Of a DNA stretch of 64,000 nucleotides, positions 26,868-35,342 are shown one piece after another. The stretch is from Rhodococcus koreensis (lineage in GTDB: Bacteria > Actinomycetota > Actinomycetes > Mycobacteriales > Mycobacteriaceae), in assembly GCF_900105905.1 (NCBI RefSeq), contig NZ_FNSV01000005.1, positions 8,149,501 through 8,213,500 on the forward strand, read 5' to 3'. A program made the translations under genes and the position numbers. The notes under the pieces were generated by a model, which was not told where the DNA came from, did no database searches, and saw only the letters and a list, made by a program, of their open reading frames with translations. How positions within the stretch are numbered: the stretch's first letter is position 1; each line of letters starts with the position of its first letter.

Positions 26868-27713
26868 ATGCCGCTGACTCCCGCTGATGTGCACAATGTC
26901 GCGTTCAGCAAGCCACCGATCGGTAAGCGGGGCTACAACGAAGACGAAGTCGATGCGTTTCTCGACCTCGTCGAGCAAGAGTTGTCGCGCCTGATCGAGG
27001 AGAACGCCGACCTTCGGCAGCGAGTAGGGGAGCTCGACAAGGAGCTCGCCGATGCGAAGAAGGCTCCCCGCTCCACGTCCGCAGCACCGACTCCCGCCCC
27101 CAAGGCGGAGCCGGCGCGCGTCGTCGAGCAGCCCAAGGCTCCGGCGCCCGCTCCGGCTCCGGCCGCCGCGGCTGCCGCCGCCCCCGCCCAGGGCGCCGAC
27201 GCTCACATGCAGGCCGCCAAGGTCCTGGGTCTCGCCCAGGAAATGGCAGACCGGCTGACGAGCGACGCAAAGACCGAGTCCGAGCAGCTGCTCGGCAACG
27301 CGCGCACCAACTCGGAGCAGCTGGTCGGCGACGCGCGGACCCGCTCCGAGACGATGATCTCGGACGCCCGCCAGAAGTCGGAAGCACTGATCACCGACGC
27401 TCAGACCCGTTCCGAGACCCAGCTGCGCCAGGCCAAGGAGAAGGCCGACGCGCTGCAGGCGGACGCGGAGAAGAAGCACACCGAGATCATGGCGACGATC
27501 AACCAGCAGCGTTCCGTGCTGGAGGGTCGAATCGAGCAGCTCAAGACGTTCGAGCGCGAATACCGTGTGCGCCTGAAGTCGTACCTGGAGTCGCAGCTCG
27601 AGGAACTGGAGCAGCGAGGATCCGCGGTTCCGGTGGACGGCGGTCAGGATTCGTTCGCGCAGGGTGGATCGCAGTCCAATTACAGCCAGTCCTACGCCAA
27701 GGGCAATAGCTGA
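26868..27713 (+). CDS. wag31: polar growth scaffold Wag31/DivIVA
   Basis: Coiled-coil protein that marks poles and septum and directs apical cell-wall growth. 281 residues. The N-terminal DivIVA domain MPLTPADVHNVAFSKPPIGKRG-type motif is followed by YNEDEVDAFLDLVE, then an Ala/Pro-rich linker (66-110), then a long helix (about 113-250) built partly from 11-residue repeats, and a Gln/Ser/Gly tail. Thr70, in the position of the mycobacterial PknA/B site, lies in KKAPRSTSA and may be phosphorylated; that is inference. Ribosome-binding site AAGGGA about 9 nt upstream. It has its own spacing from yggT (102 bp), so probably also its own promoter. Confidence 0.95.
   Translation: MPLTPADVHNVAFSKPPIGKRGYNEDEVDAFLDLVEQELSRLIEENADLRQRVGELDKELADAKKAPRSTSAAPTPAPKAEPARVVEQPKAPAPAPAPAAAAAAAPAQGADAHMQAAKVLGLAQEMADRLTSDAKTESEQLLGNARTNSEQLVGDARTRSETMISDARQKSEALITDAQTRSETQLRQAKEKADALQADAEKKHTEIMATINQQRSVLEGRIEQLKTFEREYRVRLKSYLESQLEELEQRGSAVPVDGGQDSFAQGGSQSNYSQSYAKGNS
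27255..27518 (+). repeat. eight hendecad (11-residue) repeats in Wag31
   Basis: Residues 130-217 divide into eight consecutive 11-mers, for example LTSDAKTESEQ, LLGNARTNSEQ, LVGDARTRSET, MISDARQKSEA and LITDAQTRSET; the last three units are more diverged. Hydrophobic residues open each unit and D/N-A sits at positions 4-5. Such 11/3 periodicity favours a nearly straight or right-handed coiled coil rather than the heptad left-handed type. Confidence 0.8.
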
Positions 27714-27762
27714 CTGAGCGCGCGGTAGTTGCCCAGCCAGCGGCCCGGATAGAGGTTGAGCC

Positions 27763-28014
27763 GTGCTGGTCGTGACACTCGCTTTTGCAGCGGTGGGGTT
27801 CGCTCTCCTTGTGGTGGCTCTCATGACCGGTTCGGTCGTGTGGGCCTGGGGATGCATCGTGGTATGTGTCGCCGGAGCGGTCCTGCTGCTCGTCAGCGCC
27901 CTCGCGGGTAAGAAGGCCGCGGTCGTGCCCCGGCAACCCGCGAGCGGCGTTCCCGGTGAGCGCGGTCCCGCAGCGGATACGGGCACGACACCCGGATCCG
28001 ACGAGCCCGACTGA
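27763..28014 (+). CDS. small two-helix membrane protein (Rv2144c-like position)
   Basis: An 83-residue protein with two hydrophobic helices (about 2-22 and 25-47) and a polar, Pro/Gly-rich C-terminal tail starting AGKKAAVVPRQP. The GTG at 27763 has GAGG about 7 nt upstream, 50 bp after wag31. A small membrane protein follows wag31 in mycobacteria too. No catalytic motif; function unknown. Its last codons lie shortly before the ileS T-box leader. Confidence 0.75.
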   Translation: MLVVTLAFAAVGFALLVVALMTGSVVWAWGCIVVCVAGAVLLLVSALAGKKAAVVPRQPASGVPGERGPAADTGTTPGSDEPD

Positions 28015-28059
28015 GTTGCCGTCCGGCGGTGGCGGCTAGACTGCATACAGCGAACAATT

Positions 28060-28273
28060 CAGTAACCGATTCGTGGCGACGATCCGGCCATCACCGGGGA
28101 GCCTTCGGAAGAACGGCCGGCACGCCGGCTCAGTAGAACCGAACGGGTGGGCCCGTCACAGCCCTGCACCGAGAGGCGCCCTCCGGGGTGCAAGCGGGGT
28201 GGTACCGCGGTGGTGACGCAGGAGGCGTCCCCGTCGTCCCCGTGCCGAGTACGTCAGGCACGAGGAGATCGCG
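28060..28273 (+). promoter_or_regulatory. ileS T-box riboswitch, actinobacterial translational type
   Basis: A tRNA-Ile sensing leader. The specifier ATC (Ile) is at 28090-28092 in a very short Stem I (GGCCATCACCGG). The T-box consensus GGGTGGTACCGCGG is at 28197-28210; its TGGT pairs with the NCCA end of uncharged tRNA. Stem III-like pairing joins TGCACC (28165-28170) with GGGTGCA (28186-28192). Downstream, CGTGCC (28241-28246) pairs with GGCACG (28257-28262), which together with the CCCC before it would sequester the GAGGAG Shine-Dalgarno at 28262-28267. No U-run terminator exists, so control is at translation initiation, as in Nocardia and mycobacterial ileS leaders. Confidence 0.92.
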
Positions 28274-31200
28274 GTGACCGACACCAGCAACGTGACCAGC
28301 AGCAACGAGTCGTACCCCAAGGTCGACTACGGCGTCTCCCAGGACGCCGGCGTCCGGTTCCCCCAGATCGAGCAGCGGGTGCTGGCCGGCTGGGACGAGG
28401 ACGACACCTTCCGGGCCTCGGTCGCCCAGCGCGAGGACGCCCCCGAGTTCGTGTTCTACGACGGCCCGCCGTTCGCGAACGGTCTCCCGCACTACGGCCA
28501 CCTCCTGACGGGGTACGTCAAGGACCTGGTGCCGCGGTTCCAGACCATGCGCGGCAAGAAGGTCGAGCGCCGATTCGGCTGGGACTGTCACGGGCTGCCC
28601 GCCGAACTCGAGGCGGAGAAGCAACTCGGCATCAAGGACAAGTCCGAGATCGACGTCATGGGTCTCGAGAAGTTCAACGAGTACTGCAAATCGTCGGTGC
28701 TGCGCTACACGGACGAGTGGCGCGACTACGTGACCCGTCAGGCCCGGTGGGTCGACTTCGACAACGACTACAAGACCCTGGACCTCGACTTCATGGAGTC
28801 GGTCATGTGGGCGTTCAAGGAACTGTTCGACAAGGGCCTGATCTACCAGGGCTTCCGCGTGCTGCCGTACAGCTGGTACGAGCAGACGCCACTGTCGAAC
28901 CAGGAGACGCGGCTCGACGACGCCTACAAGATGCGCCAGGATCCCGCCGTCACGGTCGACATGCCGCTCCGCGGTGAGGGCCCGCTCGACGGCGCCAACG
29001 CCATCATCTGGACCACCACCCCGTGGACGCTGCCGTCCAACCTCGCCGTCGCAGTGCACCCGGACATCGACTACGTGCAGGTCGCGGGCGGCGACGGGAA
29101 GCGTTACGTGCTCGCGAAGGACCGGCTGGGGCATTATGCCCGCGAACTCGGCGAGGCGCCGGAGGTGCTGTCCGAGCACAAGGGTTCCGAGCTCGTCGGG
29201 CTCAGCTACGACCCGCCGTTCGACTTCTTCGCCGGCCACGACAACGCGCACGTGGTGCTGTCCGCCGACTACGTGACCACCGAGTCCGGTACCGGAATCG
29301 TGCACATGGCACCGGCTTTCGGTGAGGAGGACTACGACTACTGCGTCCGCAACGGCATCGAACTGGTGCAGCCGCTCGATCCGGGCGGCAAGTTCACGGC
29401 AATGGTGCCGCCGTACGAGGGTCTCCTGGTGTTCGACGCGAACCCGGTGATCATCAAGGACCTCAAGGCTGCTGGAAAGTTGCTGCGGCACGAGACGATC
29501 GAGCACTCGTACCCCCACAGCTGGCGCAGTGGACAGCCGCTGATCTACATGGCGGTCCCGTCGTGGTTCGTCGCGGTCACCAAGTTCCGCGACCGCATGG
29601 TGGAGCTGAACCAGGACATCACCTGGGTGCCCGAGCACATCCGCGACGGACAGTTCGGCAAGTGGCTCGAGGGTGCCCGCGACTGGAACATCAGCCGCAA
29701 CCGGTACTGGGGCAGCCCGATTCCGGTGTGGGTGTCCGACGACCCGGCGTATCCGCGCACGGACGTGTACGGCTCCCTCGACGAACTCGAGCGTGACTTC
29801 GGGGTGCGGCCGACGGATCTGCACCGCCCGATGATCGACGATCTGGTGCGCCCGAACCCGGACGACCCGACCGGGAAGTCGATGATGCGGCGCGTTCCGG
29901 AGGTCCTCGACTGCTGGTTCGAGTCCGGGTCGATGCCGTACGCGCAGGTGCACTACCCATTCGAGAACCGGGAGTGGTTCATCGGGGCGAGCGGAGCGAC
30001 GGGGGATGACACTGCGCATTTCCCGGGCGATTTCATCGTCGAGTACAACGGGCAGACCCGCGGCTGGTTCTACACGCTGCACGTCCTGGCGACGGCGCTG
30101 TTCGATCGTCCCGCGTTCAAGACCGTTGCGGCCCACGGCATCGTCCTGGGCGAGGACGGCCTGAAGATGAGCAAGTCCAAGGGCAACTACCCGGACGTCA
30201 AGGAGGTGTTCGAGCGCGACGGCTCCGACGCCATGCGCTGGTTCCTCATGTCTTCGCCGATCCTGCGCGGCGGAAATCTCGTCGTCACCGAGCAGGGCAT
30301 CCGGGAGGGTGTCCGGCAGGCGCTGCTGCCGCTGTGGAACGCGTGGAGCTTCCTGCAGTTGTACGCGCCGACGTCCGGTGAGTGGCGCACGGATTCGACG
30401 AACGTCCTGGACCGGTACATCCTCGCGAAGCTGGCAGGCACCCGGGACGTCATCACCGACGCGCTCGAGACGAACGACATCGCCGGGGCGTGCGACGAAT
30501 TGCGCACGTTCTGCGACGCGTTGACGAACTGGTATGTGCGGCGGTCGCGTTCGCGGTTCTGGGACGAGGACGCCGAGGCCGTCGACACGCTGCACACGGT
30601 GCTCGAGGTGGTCACCCGGCTTGCCGCCCCGTTGCTGCCGCTCATCAGTGAGGTGATCTGGCGGGGGCTGACCGGCGGACGGTCCGTGCATCTCGCGGAC
30701 TGGCCGGCCCAGGGTGAACTGCCCGCGGATGCGGAGCTGGTGTCGGCGATGGACGAGGTGCGGTCGGTGTGCTCGACGGTGCTGGGTCTGCGCAAGGCGC
30801 AGAACCTGCGGGTGCGGCTGCCGCTGCCCGAGGTGACGGTCGCGTCCGAGGACGCGGAGCGGCTGCGCCCGTACCTCGGTCTCATCGCCGACGAGGTCAA
30901 CGTCAAGAAGGTCGACCTCACCACCGACGTGGACGTGCACGGCCGCTTCGAGCTCGTCGTCAACGCGCGTGCCGCGGGGCCGCGGCTGGGCAAGGACGTG
31001 CAGACCGTCATCAAGGCCGTGAAGGCCGGTGACTGGTCGGAGAATTCGGACGGCGTCGTCGTCGCCGCGGGGATCGAATTGCTGCCGGAGGAGTACACGC
31101 AGCGGCTCGTCGCCGCCGAACCGGAATCCACGGCGGCCCTGCCCGACGGGGCCGGTCTGGTGGTCCTGGACTCGGCGGTCACCGAGGAACTCGAAGCCGA

Positions 31201-31438
31201 GGGCTGGGCGAAGGACCGGATCCGCGAGTTGCAGGACGCGCGCCGCGCGGCCGGGCTCGAGGTGTCGGATCGGATCACCGTCGTCCTCGACGTGCCCGCG
31301 GAACGGCGGGACTGGGCGCTCGCGCACCGGGAACTGATCGCGGGCGAGATCCTCGCCGTCGAGCTGGAACTGGCCGAAGCGCCGGGCGATGCCGTCGAAC
31401 TCGGTGAGGGTGTGCGGGCGGCGATCACGAAGGCGTGA
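28274..31438 (+). CDS. ileS: isoleucyl-tRNA synthetase, eukaryote-like (IleS2) type
   Basis: Charges tRNA-Ile; class Ia synthetase of 1054 residues. The HIGH motif appears as HYGH in NGLPHYGHLLTGYVKD, and KMSKS is in GLKMSKSKGNYPDV. The form RRFGWDCHGLPAELEAEK and the long C-terminal region lacking the bacterial zinc-binding end identify the eukaryote-like group found in mycobacteria, which is naturally less sensitive to mupirocin. An editing (CP1) domain lies between the motifs. GTG start 7 nt after the GAGGAG that the T-box masks. dinB follows after 31 bp. Confidence 0.96.
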   Translation: MTDTSNVTSSNESYPKVDYGVSQDAGVRFPQIEQRVLAGWDEDDTFRASVAQREDAPEFVFYDGPPFANGLPHYGHLLTGYVKDLVPRFQTMRGKKVERRFGWDCHGLPAELEAEKQLGIKDKSEIDVMGLEKFNEYCKSSVLRYTDEWRDYVTRQARWVDFDNDYKTLDLDFMESVMWAFKELFDKGLIYQGFRVLPYSWYEQTPLSNQETRLDDAYKMRQDPAVTVDMPLRGEGPLDGANAIIWTTTPWTLPSNLAVAVHPDIDYVQVAGGDGKRYVLAKDRLGHYARELGEAPEVLSEHKGSELVGLSYDPPFDFFAGHDNAHVVLSADYVTTESGTGIVHMAPAFGEEDYDYCVRNGIELVQPLDPGGKFTAMVPPYEGLLVFDANPVIIKDLKAAGKLLRHETIEHSYPHSWRSGQPLIYMAVPSWFVAVTKFRDRMVELNQDITWVPEHIRDGQFGKWLEGARDWNISRNRYWGSPIPVWVSDDPAYPRTDVYGSLDELERDFGVRPTDLHRPMIDDLVRPNPDDPTGKSMMRRVPEVLDCWFESGSMPYAQVHYPFENREWFIGASGATGDDTAHFPGDFIVEYNGQTRGWFYTLHVLATALFDRPAFKTVAAHGIVLGEDGLKMSKSKGNYPDVKEVFERDGSDAMRWFLMSSPILRGGNLVVTEQGIREGVRQALLPLWNAWSFLQLYAPTSGEWRTDSTNVLDRYILAKLAGTRDVITDALETNDIAGACDELRTFCDALTNWYVRRSRSRFWDEDAEAVDTLHTVLEVVTRLAAPLLPLISEVIWRGLTGGRSVHLADWPAQGELPADAELVSAMDEVRSVCSTVLGLRKAQNLRVRLPLPEVTVASEDAERLRPYLGLIADEVNVKKVDLTTDVDVHGRFELVVNARAAGPRLGKDVQTVIKAVKAGDWSENSDGVVVAAGIELLPEEYTQRLVAAEPESTAALPDGAGLVVLDSAVTEELEAEGWAKDRIRELQDARRAAGLEVSDRITVVLDVPAERRDWALAHRELIAGEILAVELELAEAPGDAVELGEGVRAAITKA

Positions 31439-31469
31439 CCTGTCGGACCGGGCGGGTATTTTGCACCAG

Positions 31470-32819
31470 GTGAGTCGTCGGTGGGTGCTGCACCTCGACA
31501 TGGACGCGTTCTTCGCGTCCGTCGAGCAGCTCACCCGGCCGACGCTCCGCGGCCGCCCGGTTCTCGTCGGTGGTCTCGGCGGACGCGGTGTCGTCGCCGG
31601 GGCCAGCTACGAGGCGCGGGTGTTCGGCGCGCGGTCGGCCATGCCGATGCATCAGGCCCGGAGGCTGGTGGGCCCGGGTGCGGTGGTGCTGCCGCCGCGG
31701 GGCCGGCTGTACGGCATGCTCAGCAAGTCCGTGTTCGACGCGCTCCGCGGGCCGATGCCGGTGCTCGAGCAGCTGTCGATGGACGAGGCGTTCGGCGAAC
31801 CCACCGAACTGGCCGGAGCGGATGCGGCCGCGGTGCAACGCTATTGCGAGGGTCTGCGGGCCCTGGTCCTCGGGGAGACGGGGCTCGTCGCGTCCATCGG
31901 GGCCGGGTCGGGGAAACAGGTGGCCAAGATCGCGTCCGGTCTCGCCAAACCCGACGGGATCACGGTGATTTCGCCGGACGAGCAGCACGCGGTGCTGGAC
32001 GAGCTTCCGGTGCGGAAGCTGTGGGGCATCGGCCCGGTCGCGGAGGAGAAACTGAAGCGGCTCGGCATCGAGACCATCGGCGGTTTCGCGCGGACCCCCG
32101 AATCGGAGGTCGCGTCGATTCTGGGCACCACGATCGGACCGGGCCTGCACCGGTTGGCGCAGGGCATCGACAATCGGCCGGTCGCCGAGCGTGCCGAGTC
32201 CAAACAAGTCAGTGCGGAGACGACTTTCGCCACCGACATCGTCACGATGGCGGAACTGCGGGGCGCCGTCGAGTCGAGCGCGGCGTCCGCGTTCGTGCGC
32301 CTGCAGAAGGACGGCCGGGCCGCGCGCACGGTGGTGCTGAAGCTGAAGAAGTCGGACATGAGCATCGTGACGCGTTCGGTCACGCTGCCCTACGCGACAC
32401 TCGACCGTCAGATTCTGGTCGCGGCCGCGCAGCGTCAGGTGATCGACCCGATCGAACTCGGGCCGGTGCGTCTGGTCGGGGTGGGGTTCGCCGGACTGTC
32501 GACGGTGCGCCAGGGCTCGCTGTTCCCCGAACTGGACCTGGACGTGCCGGGATACCAGGAGTCGAAGATCACGGAGGCGGCCGGTGACGACGGCCTCTCC
32601 GAGCCCGTCCCGGCACCCGCCCGGGCGATCGACACCCGGTGGCATCCCGGTCTCGACGTGGCGCACCCGGACTTCGGCCACGGCTGGGTGCAGGGTGCCG
32701 GGCACGGTGTCGTGACCGTTCGATTCGAAACGCGCACAACGGGTCCGGGAAAGGCCCGCACCTTCAAGGAGGACGACGGGCAGCTCGAACCGGCCGATGT
32801 GGAAGGCTCGCTCGCGTGA
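31470..32819 (+). CDS. dinB: DNA polymerase IV (Y-family, DinB1-type)
   Basis: Translesion polymerase of 449 residues. The catalytic acidic residues are in LHLDMDAFFASVEQ (Asp10) and LSMDEAF (Asp-Glu); helix-hairpin-helix and little-finger domains follow. A beta-clamp-binding motif QGSLFPELD near residue 345-355 and a further tail of about 90 residues mark the longer DinB1/DinX class rather than DinB2. GTG 31470 is chosen just ahead of the conserved WVLHLDMD; the ribosome-binding site is weak. The ileS-dinB pair matches mycobacterial Rv1536-Rv1537. Confidence 0.93.
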   Translation: MSRRWVLHLDMDAFFASVEQLTRPTLRGRPVLVGGLGGRGVVAGASYEARVFGARSAMPMHQARRLVGPGAVVLPPRGRLYGMLSKSVFDALRGPMPVLEQLSMDEAFGEPTELAGADAAAVQRYCEGLRALVLGETGLVASIGAGSGKQVAKIASGLAKPDGITVISPDEQHAVLDELPVRKLWGIGPVAEEKLKRLGIETIGGFARTPESEVASILGTTIGPGLHRLAQGIDNRPVAERAESKQVSAETTFATDIVTMAELRGAVESSAASAFVRLQKDGRAARTVVLKLKKSDMSIVTRSVTLPYATLDRQILVAAAQRQVIDPIELGPVRLVGVGFAGLSTVRQGSLFPELDLDVPGYQESKITEAAGDDGLSEPVPAPARAIDTRWHPGLDVAHPDFGHGWVQGAGHGVVTVRFETRTTGPGKARTFKEDDGQLEPADVEGSLA

Positions 32820-32969
32820 CCGGACCCGCCGCCCGAACGAGGGAGTGGAGACCGGCTCCACGAGAAGGTAGCCTCGGGCGCTGATGCCTACCCTTGGGTA
32901 ATGTCGCCCGGGTAGCGAACGAGCTCAGATCGTCCGAGAACGAACACCGAGAATGAAGAGGTTATTGAG

Positions 32970-33470
32970 TTGAAGCTTCGTAAGATCACGGTTGCCGGAG
33001 TTGCAATCGCCGCAGCCCTCACGATGTCCGCGTGTGGCTCCGACGAGGGCGACACGGCGGCCAAGACCACGACGACGACTTCCGCAGCTGCCGAGACCTC
33101 GGAAGCCATCGAGGTGCCCACCGCGGCCGATCTCAACGCGCTTCTGGTGCAGGGCCTCGACCCGGCGACGCCGCTCGAGGTCAAGTCCGCGATGGTCGAG
33201 GGCTCGGAGCAGGATCCGGAGCTCATCAACCAGGTCGCCGCGGCCGCCAAGGCCAACAACGCCGAGGTCACCGTTCTCGACCCGGTCATCGACAACGGTG
33301 ACGGCACCGCCAGCGGCCAGCTGCAGCTGACCGTCAACGGCCAGGTCCAGCAGGGTGGCGTTCCGGCCATCTTCGTTCCCGGCGAGAACGGAACGTGGAA
33401 GCTGTCGAAGATCACCGCATGCCAGATCGTGTCGCTCGCGCAGCTGACCTCGCCTGCATGCCCTGCCTGA
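32970..33470 (+). CDS. MTB12/CFP-2-like secreted lipoprotein
   Basis: A 166-residue exported protein. The signal peptide ends in lipobox MSA-C (Cys22), followed by a Thr/Ser-rich linker and one compact domain starting PTAADLNALLVQGLDP and containing FVPGENGTWKLSKITACQI. This domain resembles the low-molecular-weight antigen MTB12 family, a cystatin/NTF2-like fold; unlike secreted MTB12, a lipobox is present. The start is a TTG with AAGAGG about 8 nt upstream; an ATG at 32953 is out of frame. A strong terminator follows. Function unknown; likely surface-exposed. Confidence 0.78.
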   Translation: MKLRKITVAGVAIAAALTMSACGSDEGDTAAKTTTTTSAAAETSEAIEVPTAADLNALLVQGLDPATPLEVKSAMVEGSEQDPELINQVAAAAKANNAEVTVLDPVIDNGDGTASGQLQLTVNGQVQQGGVPAIFVPGENGTWKLSKITACQIVSLAQLTSPACPA

Positions 33471-33515
33471 TTCCAGGCCGAACCGTGCGGTCCTGACGGA
33501 TCGCCGCGTTCCCGC

Positions 33516-33553
33516 ACCGATGCCGGTGTCCCCTCGGGGACGCCGGCATCGGT
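33516..33553. terminator. bidirectional hairpin terminator between convergent lipoprotein genes
   Basis: An 18-bp inverted repeat (one G-T wobble) folds 33516-33533 onto 33536-33553 with a minimal loop. It lies between the plus-strand MTB12-like gene and the minus-strand lipoprotein ending at 33571, so it can stop both transcripts. Confidence 0.8.
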
Positions 33554-33570
33554 CGTCTACGGGGGCCGGG

Positions 33571-34323
33571 TCAGCCGGCGGGTGCGGGCGCGAGCTTCGC
33601 CACGGCGGTGCTCGTCAGGCCGTTCAAGACGCCGGCGTCGATCGGGTCCTGTCCCGTCGCGACCAGTTGAGTGACGGTGGTGCCGACGACGACCACCACC
33701 ACGTCCGAGACGAGACTGACGCCCTCGCTGGTGGTGACGAGCCGGAACGCCGTCGACGCGTCGCCCGCGGGCTGCTGCTCGCGGCCCCCGATCCGGTACT
33801 GCACCTGCACGCCGTCGGCGTCCGTGCCGCTGTACTGGGTGCATCCCGGCAGCCGCTCCTGCACCGCGGCGAAGGCCTGGGACGCATCGGCGCCGGTGGC
33901 GTAGCTCGCCGCGTCCTGGTCGATGGTCGCGAAGCCCGGGCCGGTGAACCAGCCGGACGCCGAGGCCGCCGCTCCCGCGCGCTGGTCCGCGACCGGTGAC
34001 AGCACCGCGCCGCAGTCCGCGGGATCCGTGCTCGACTTGTCGGATTCCGCCGACTCCGACGCCGGCGGCAACCCCAGATCGTCCTCGGGATCGGGCACCG
34101 GGGTGAATCCGACGGGAAGGTCGCCGACGTCGAGGAGCGCCGCCTTCAGCGCGGCCTGATCGGCGAACGGTGTACCCGCCGCGTCCGGCGCGGCGGTCAC
34201 CACCGGACCGAGCGGCTCCAGCGCGGTGGCGTCGCCCGCGTCGCCGGACGCGTTCGACGAGCACGCCGACAGCGCGAGCACGGCCAGCAAGGAGCAGGAG
34301 GCGGCGACGGGTCCGCGGCGCAT
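33571..34323 (-). CDS. predicted lipoprotein of unknown function
   Basis: A 250-residue exported protein. From ATG 34323 the signal peptide ends in lipobox LSA-C (Cys21), followed by Ala/Asp-rich linkers and a domain with two cysteines (ADCGAVL and LPGCTQY) that could form a disulfide, typical of PknH-sensor-like or LppX-neighbour envelope domains, though I cannot assign it. The ATG overlaps the stop of the upstream lipoprotein by 1 nt (TGATG); a GTG at 34335 is an alternative. Co-transcribed with the upstream lipoprotein gene. Confidence 0.75.
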   Translation of the reverse strand: MRRGPVAASCSLLAVLALSACSSNASGDAGDATALEPLGPVVTAAPDAAGTPFADQAALKAALLDVGDLPVGFTPVPDPEDDLGLPPASESAESDKSSTDPADCGAVLSPVADQRAGAAASASGWFTGPGFATIDQDAASYATGADASQAFAAVQERLPGCTQYSGTDADGVQVQYRIGGREQQPAGDASTAFRLVTTSEGVSLVSDVVVVVVGTTVTQLVATGQDPIDAGVLNGLTSTAVAKLAPAPAG

Positions 34324-35276
34324 CAGGAACCCCACCGGACCGAGTTCGACGTGGTCTGGTGCAGGCGGGTGGCGCCGTCGGGGTCGCTGTACTGCTGGTC
34401 ACCGCCCACGGTCACGGTCCCGGACACCGGCAGCGGCAGACCGAGGTCGACGGTCATGGTGCCCGAGCCCTGCATCACGTACTGGTCGACGTTCAGCGTG
34501 CCTGCCTCTCCGGGCAGTTCCCACACGGGCGACTTCGGCTTCTGGTCGATCGTGTAGTCGACGGTGAGGCGGTTGCCGTCCCGCGCGGTCAGGGTGGCCA
34601 CGGTCGTCTGGTCGAGGGCGATGCCGCTCATCACCTGCTGGCGGATCGTCCACTGGGCGCCCACGCCGACCGGTTCCGCCGGAAACGGGACCGTGCGGTA
34701 CACGGCCTGGTAGAAGGCCTGCTCGATCGCGGAGCGGGCGATGTCCTGGGACTCGGCGTCCGGTCGCAGGCGCAGCGCCGTGATCGCACCGGTGGGATCG
34801 ACGGTGAAGCCGGCGCCGGAACCGGCACTGGCTTCGAGCGCACTGCCGAGGCGGCCGTCGGGGCTGGTGACGTCGCCGAGCGTGAGGTCGACGGTGGTGC
34901 CGCCGTCCGCGTCCTCGGTCGCCCGGCCGAGGGCCGCGGTGAGGGGGAGCGTCACCTGGGGGGAGGAGAAGTCCTGGGCGGGCTGGTCGTCGATCTGCTG
35001 GAACACCTGCGCGTCCGTGGTCAGCTGGACGTCCTGCGTGACTCCCGCCGGCGGTCTCCGCGAGATCACCTCCCGCGGTTCCTCGCCGGGCTGGATCAGT
35101 TCGACGGTGGTGGCGGAGATCGGGACGGTCACTTCGGCGGGAGTGGACGTGGACCCTGCGGGGGTCGACTCCGAGGAGTCGCCGTCACCTCCACACCCGG
35201 CGGTCAGAGCGACCAGGGAGAGGGTTGCGGCGAGTAGGCAGAATCCGGGTCGCAGAGCTTTCGAGAACAGTGGCAC
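34323..35276 (-). CDS. predicted lipoprotein (DUF6263-like)
   Basis: A 317-residue exported protein with signal peptide and lipobox TAG-C (Cys28), a Ser/Thr-rich linker, then a beta-rich domain of about 250 residues with VGVGAQWTIRQ and the GDQQYSDPDGATRLHQTT tail, reminiscent of DUF6263 proteins. The GTG at 35276 is the only start before the signal peptide. First gene of a two-gene minus-strand operon, divergent from lspA 66 bp away, whose product would cleave its signal peptide. Role unknown. Confidence 0.75.
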   Translation of the reverse strand: MPLFSKALRPGFCLLAATLSLVALTAGCGGDGDSSESTPAGSTSTPAEVTVPISATTVELIQPGEEPREVISRRPPAGVTQDVQLTTDAQVFQQIDDQPAQDFSSPQVTLPLTAALGRATEDADGGTTVDLTLGDVTSPDGRLGSALEASAGSGAGFTVDPTGAITALRLRPDAESQDIARSAIEQAFYQAVYRTVPFPAEPVGVGAQWTIRQQVMSGIALDQTTVATLTARDGNRLTVDYTIDQKPKSPVWELPGEAGTLNVDQYVMQGSGTMTVDLGLPLPVSGTVTVGGDQQYSDPDGATRLHQTTSNSVRWGS

Positions 35277-35342
35277 GACCCCAGGCTAGTGCGCGCGGGA
35301 GCGCGTGAACGGAGGCTTGCCTCCGTAGTGGATGATGAACGG

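Noticed and set aside
28130..31534. 1134-codon open frame on the minus strand
   Set aside because: Shadow of ileS; it would also cross the T-box.
32889..32900. Short palindrome TACCC-TT-GGGTA before the MTB12-like gene
   Set aside because: Only 5-bp arms; could be part of a promoter but too short to call an operator or terminator.
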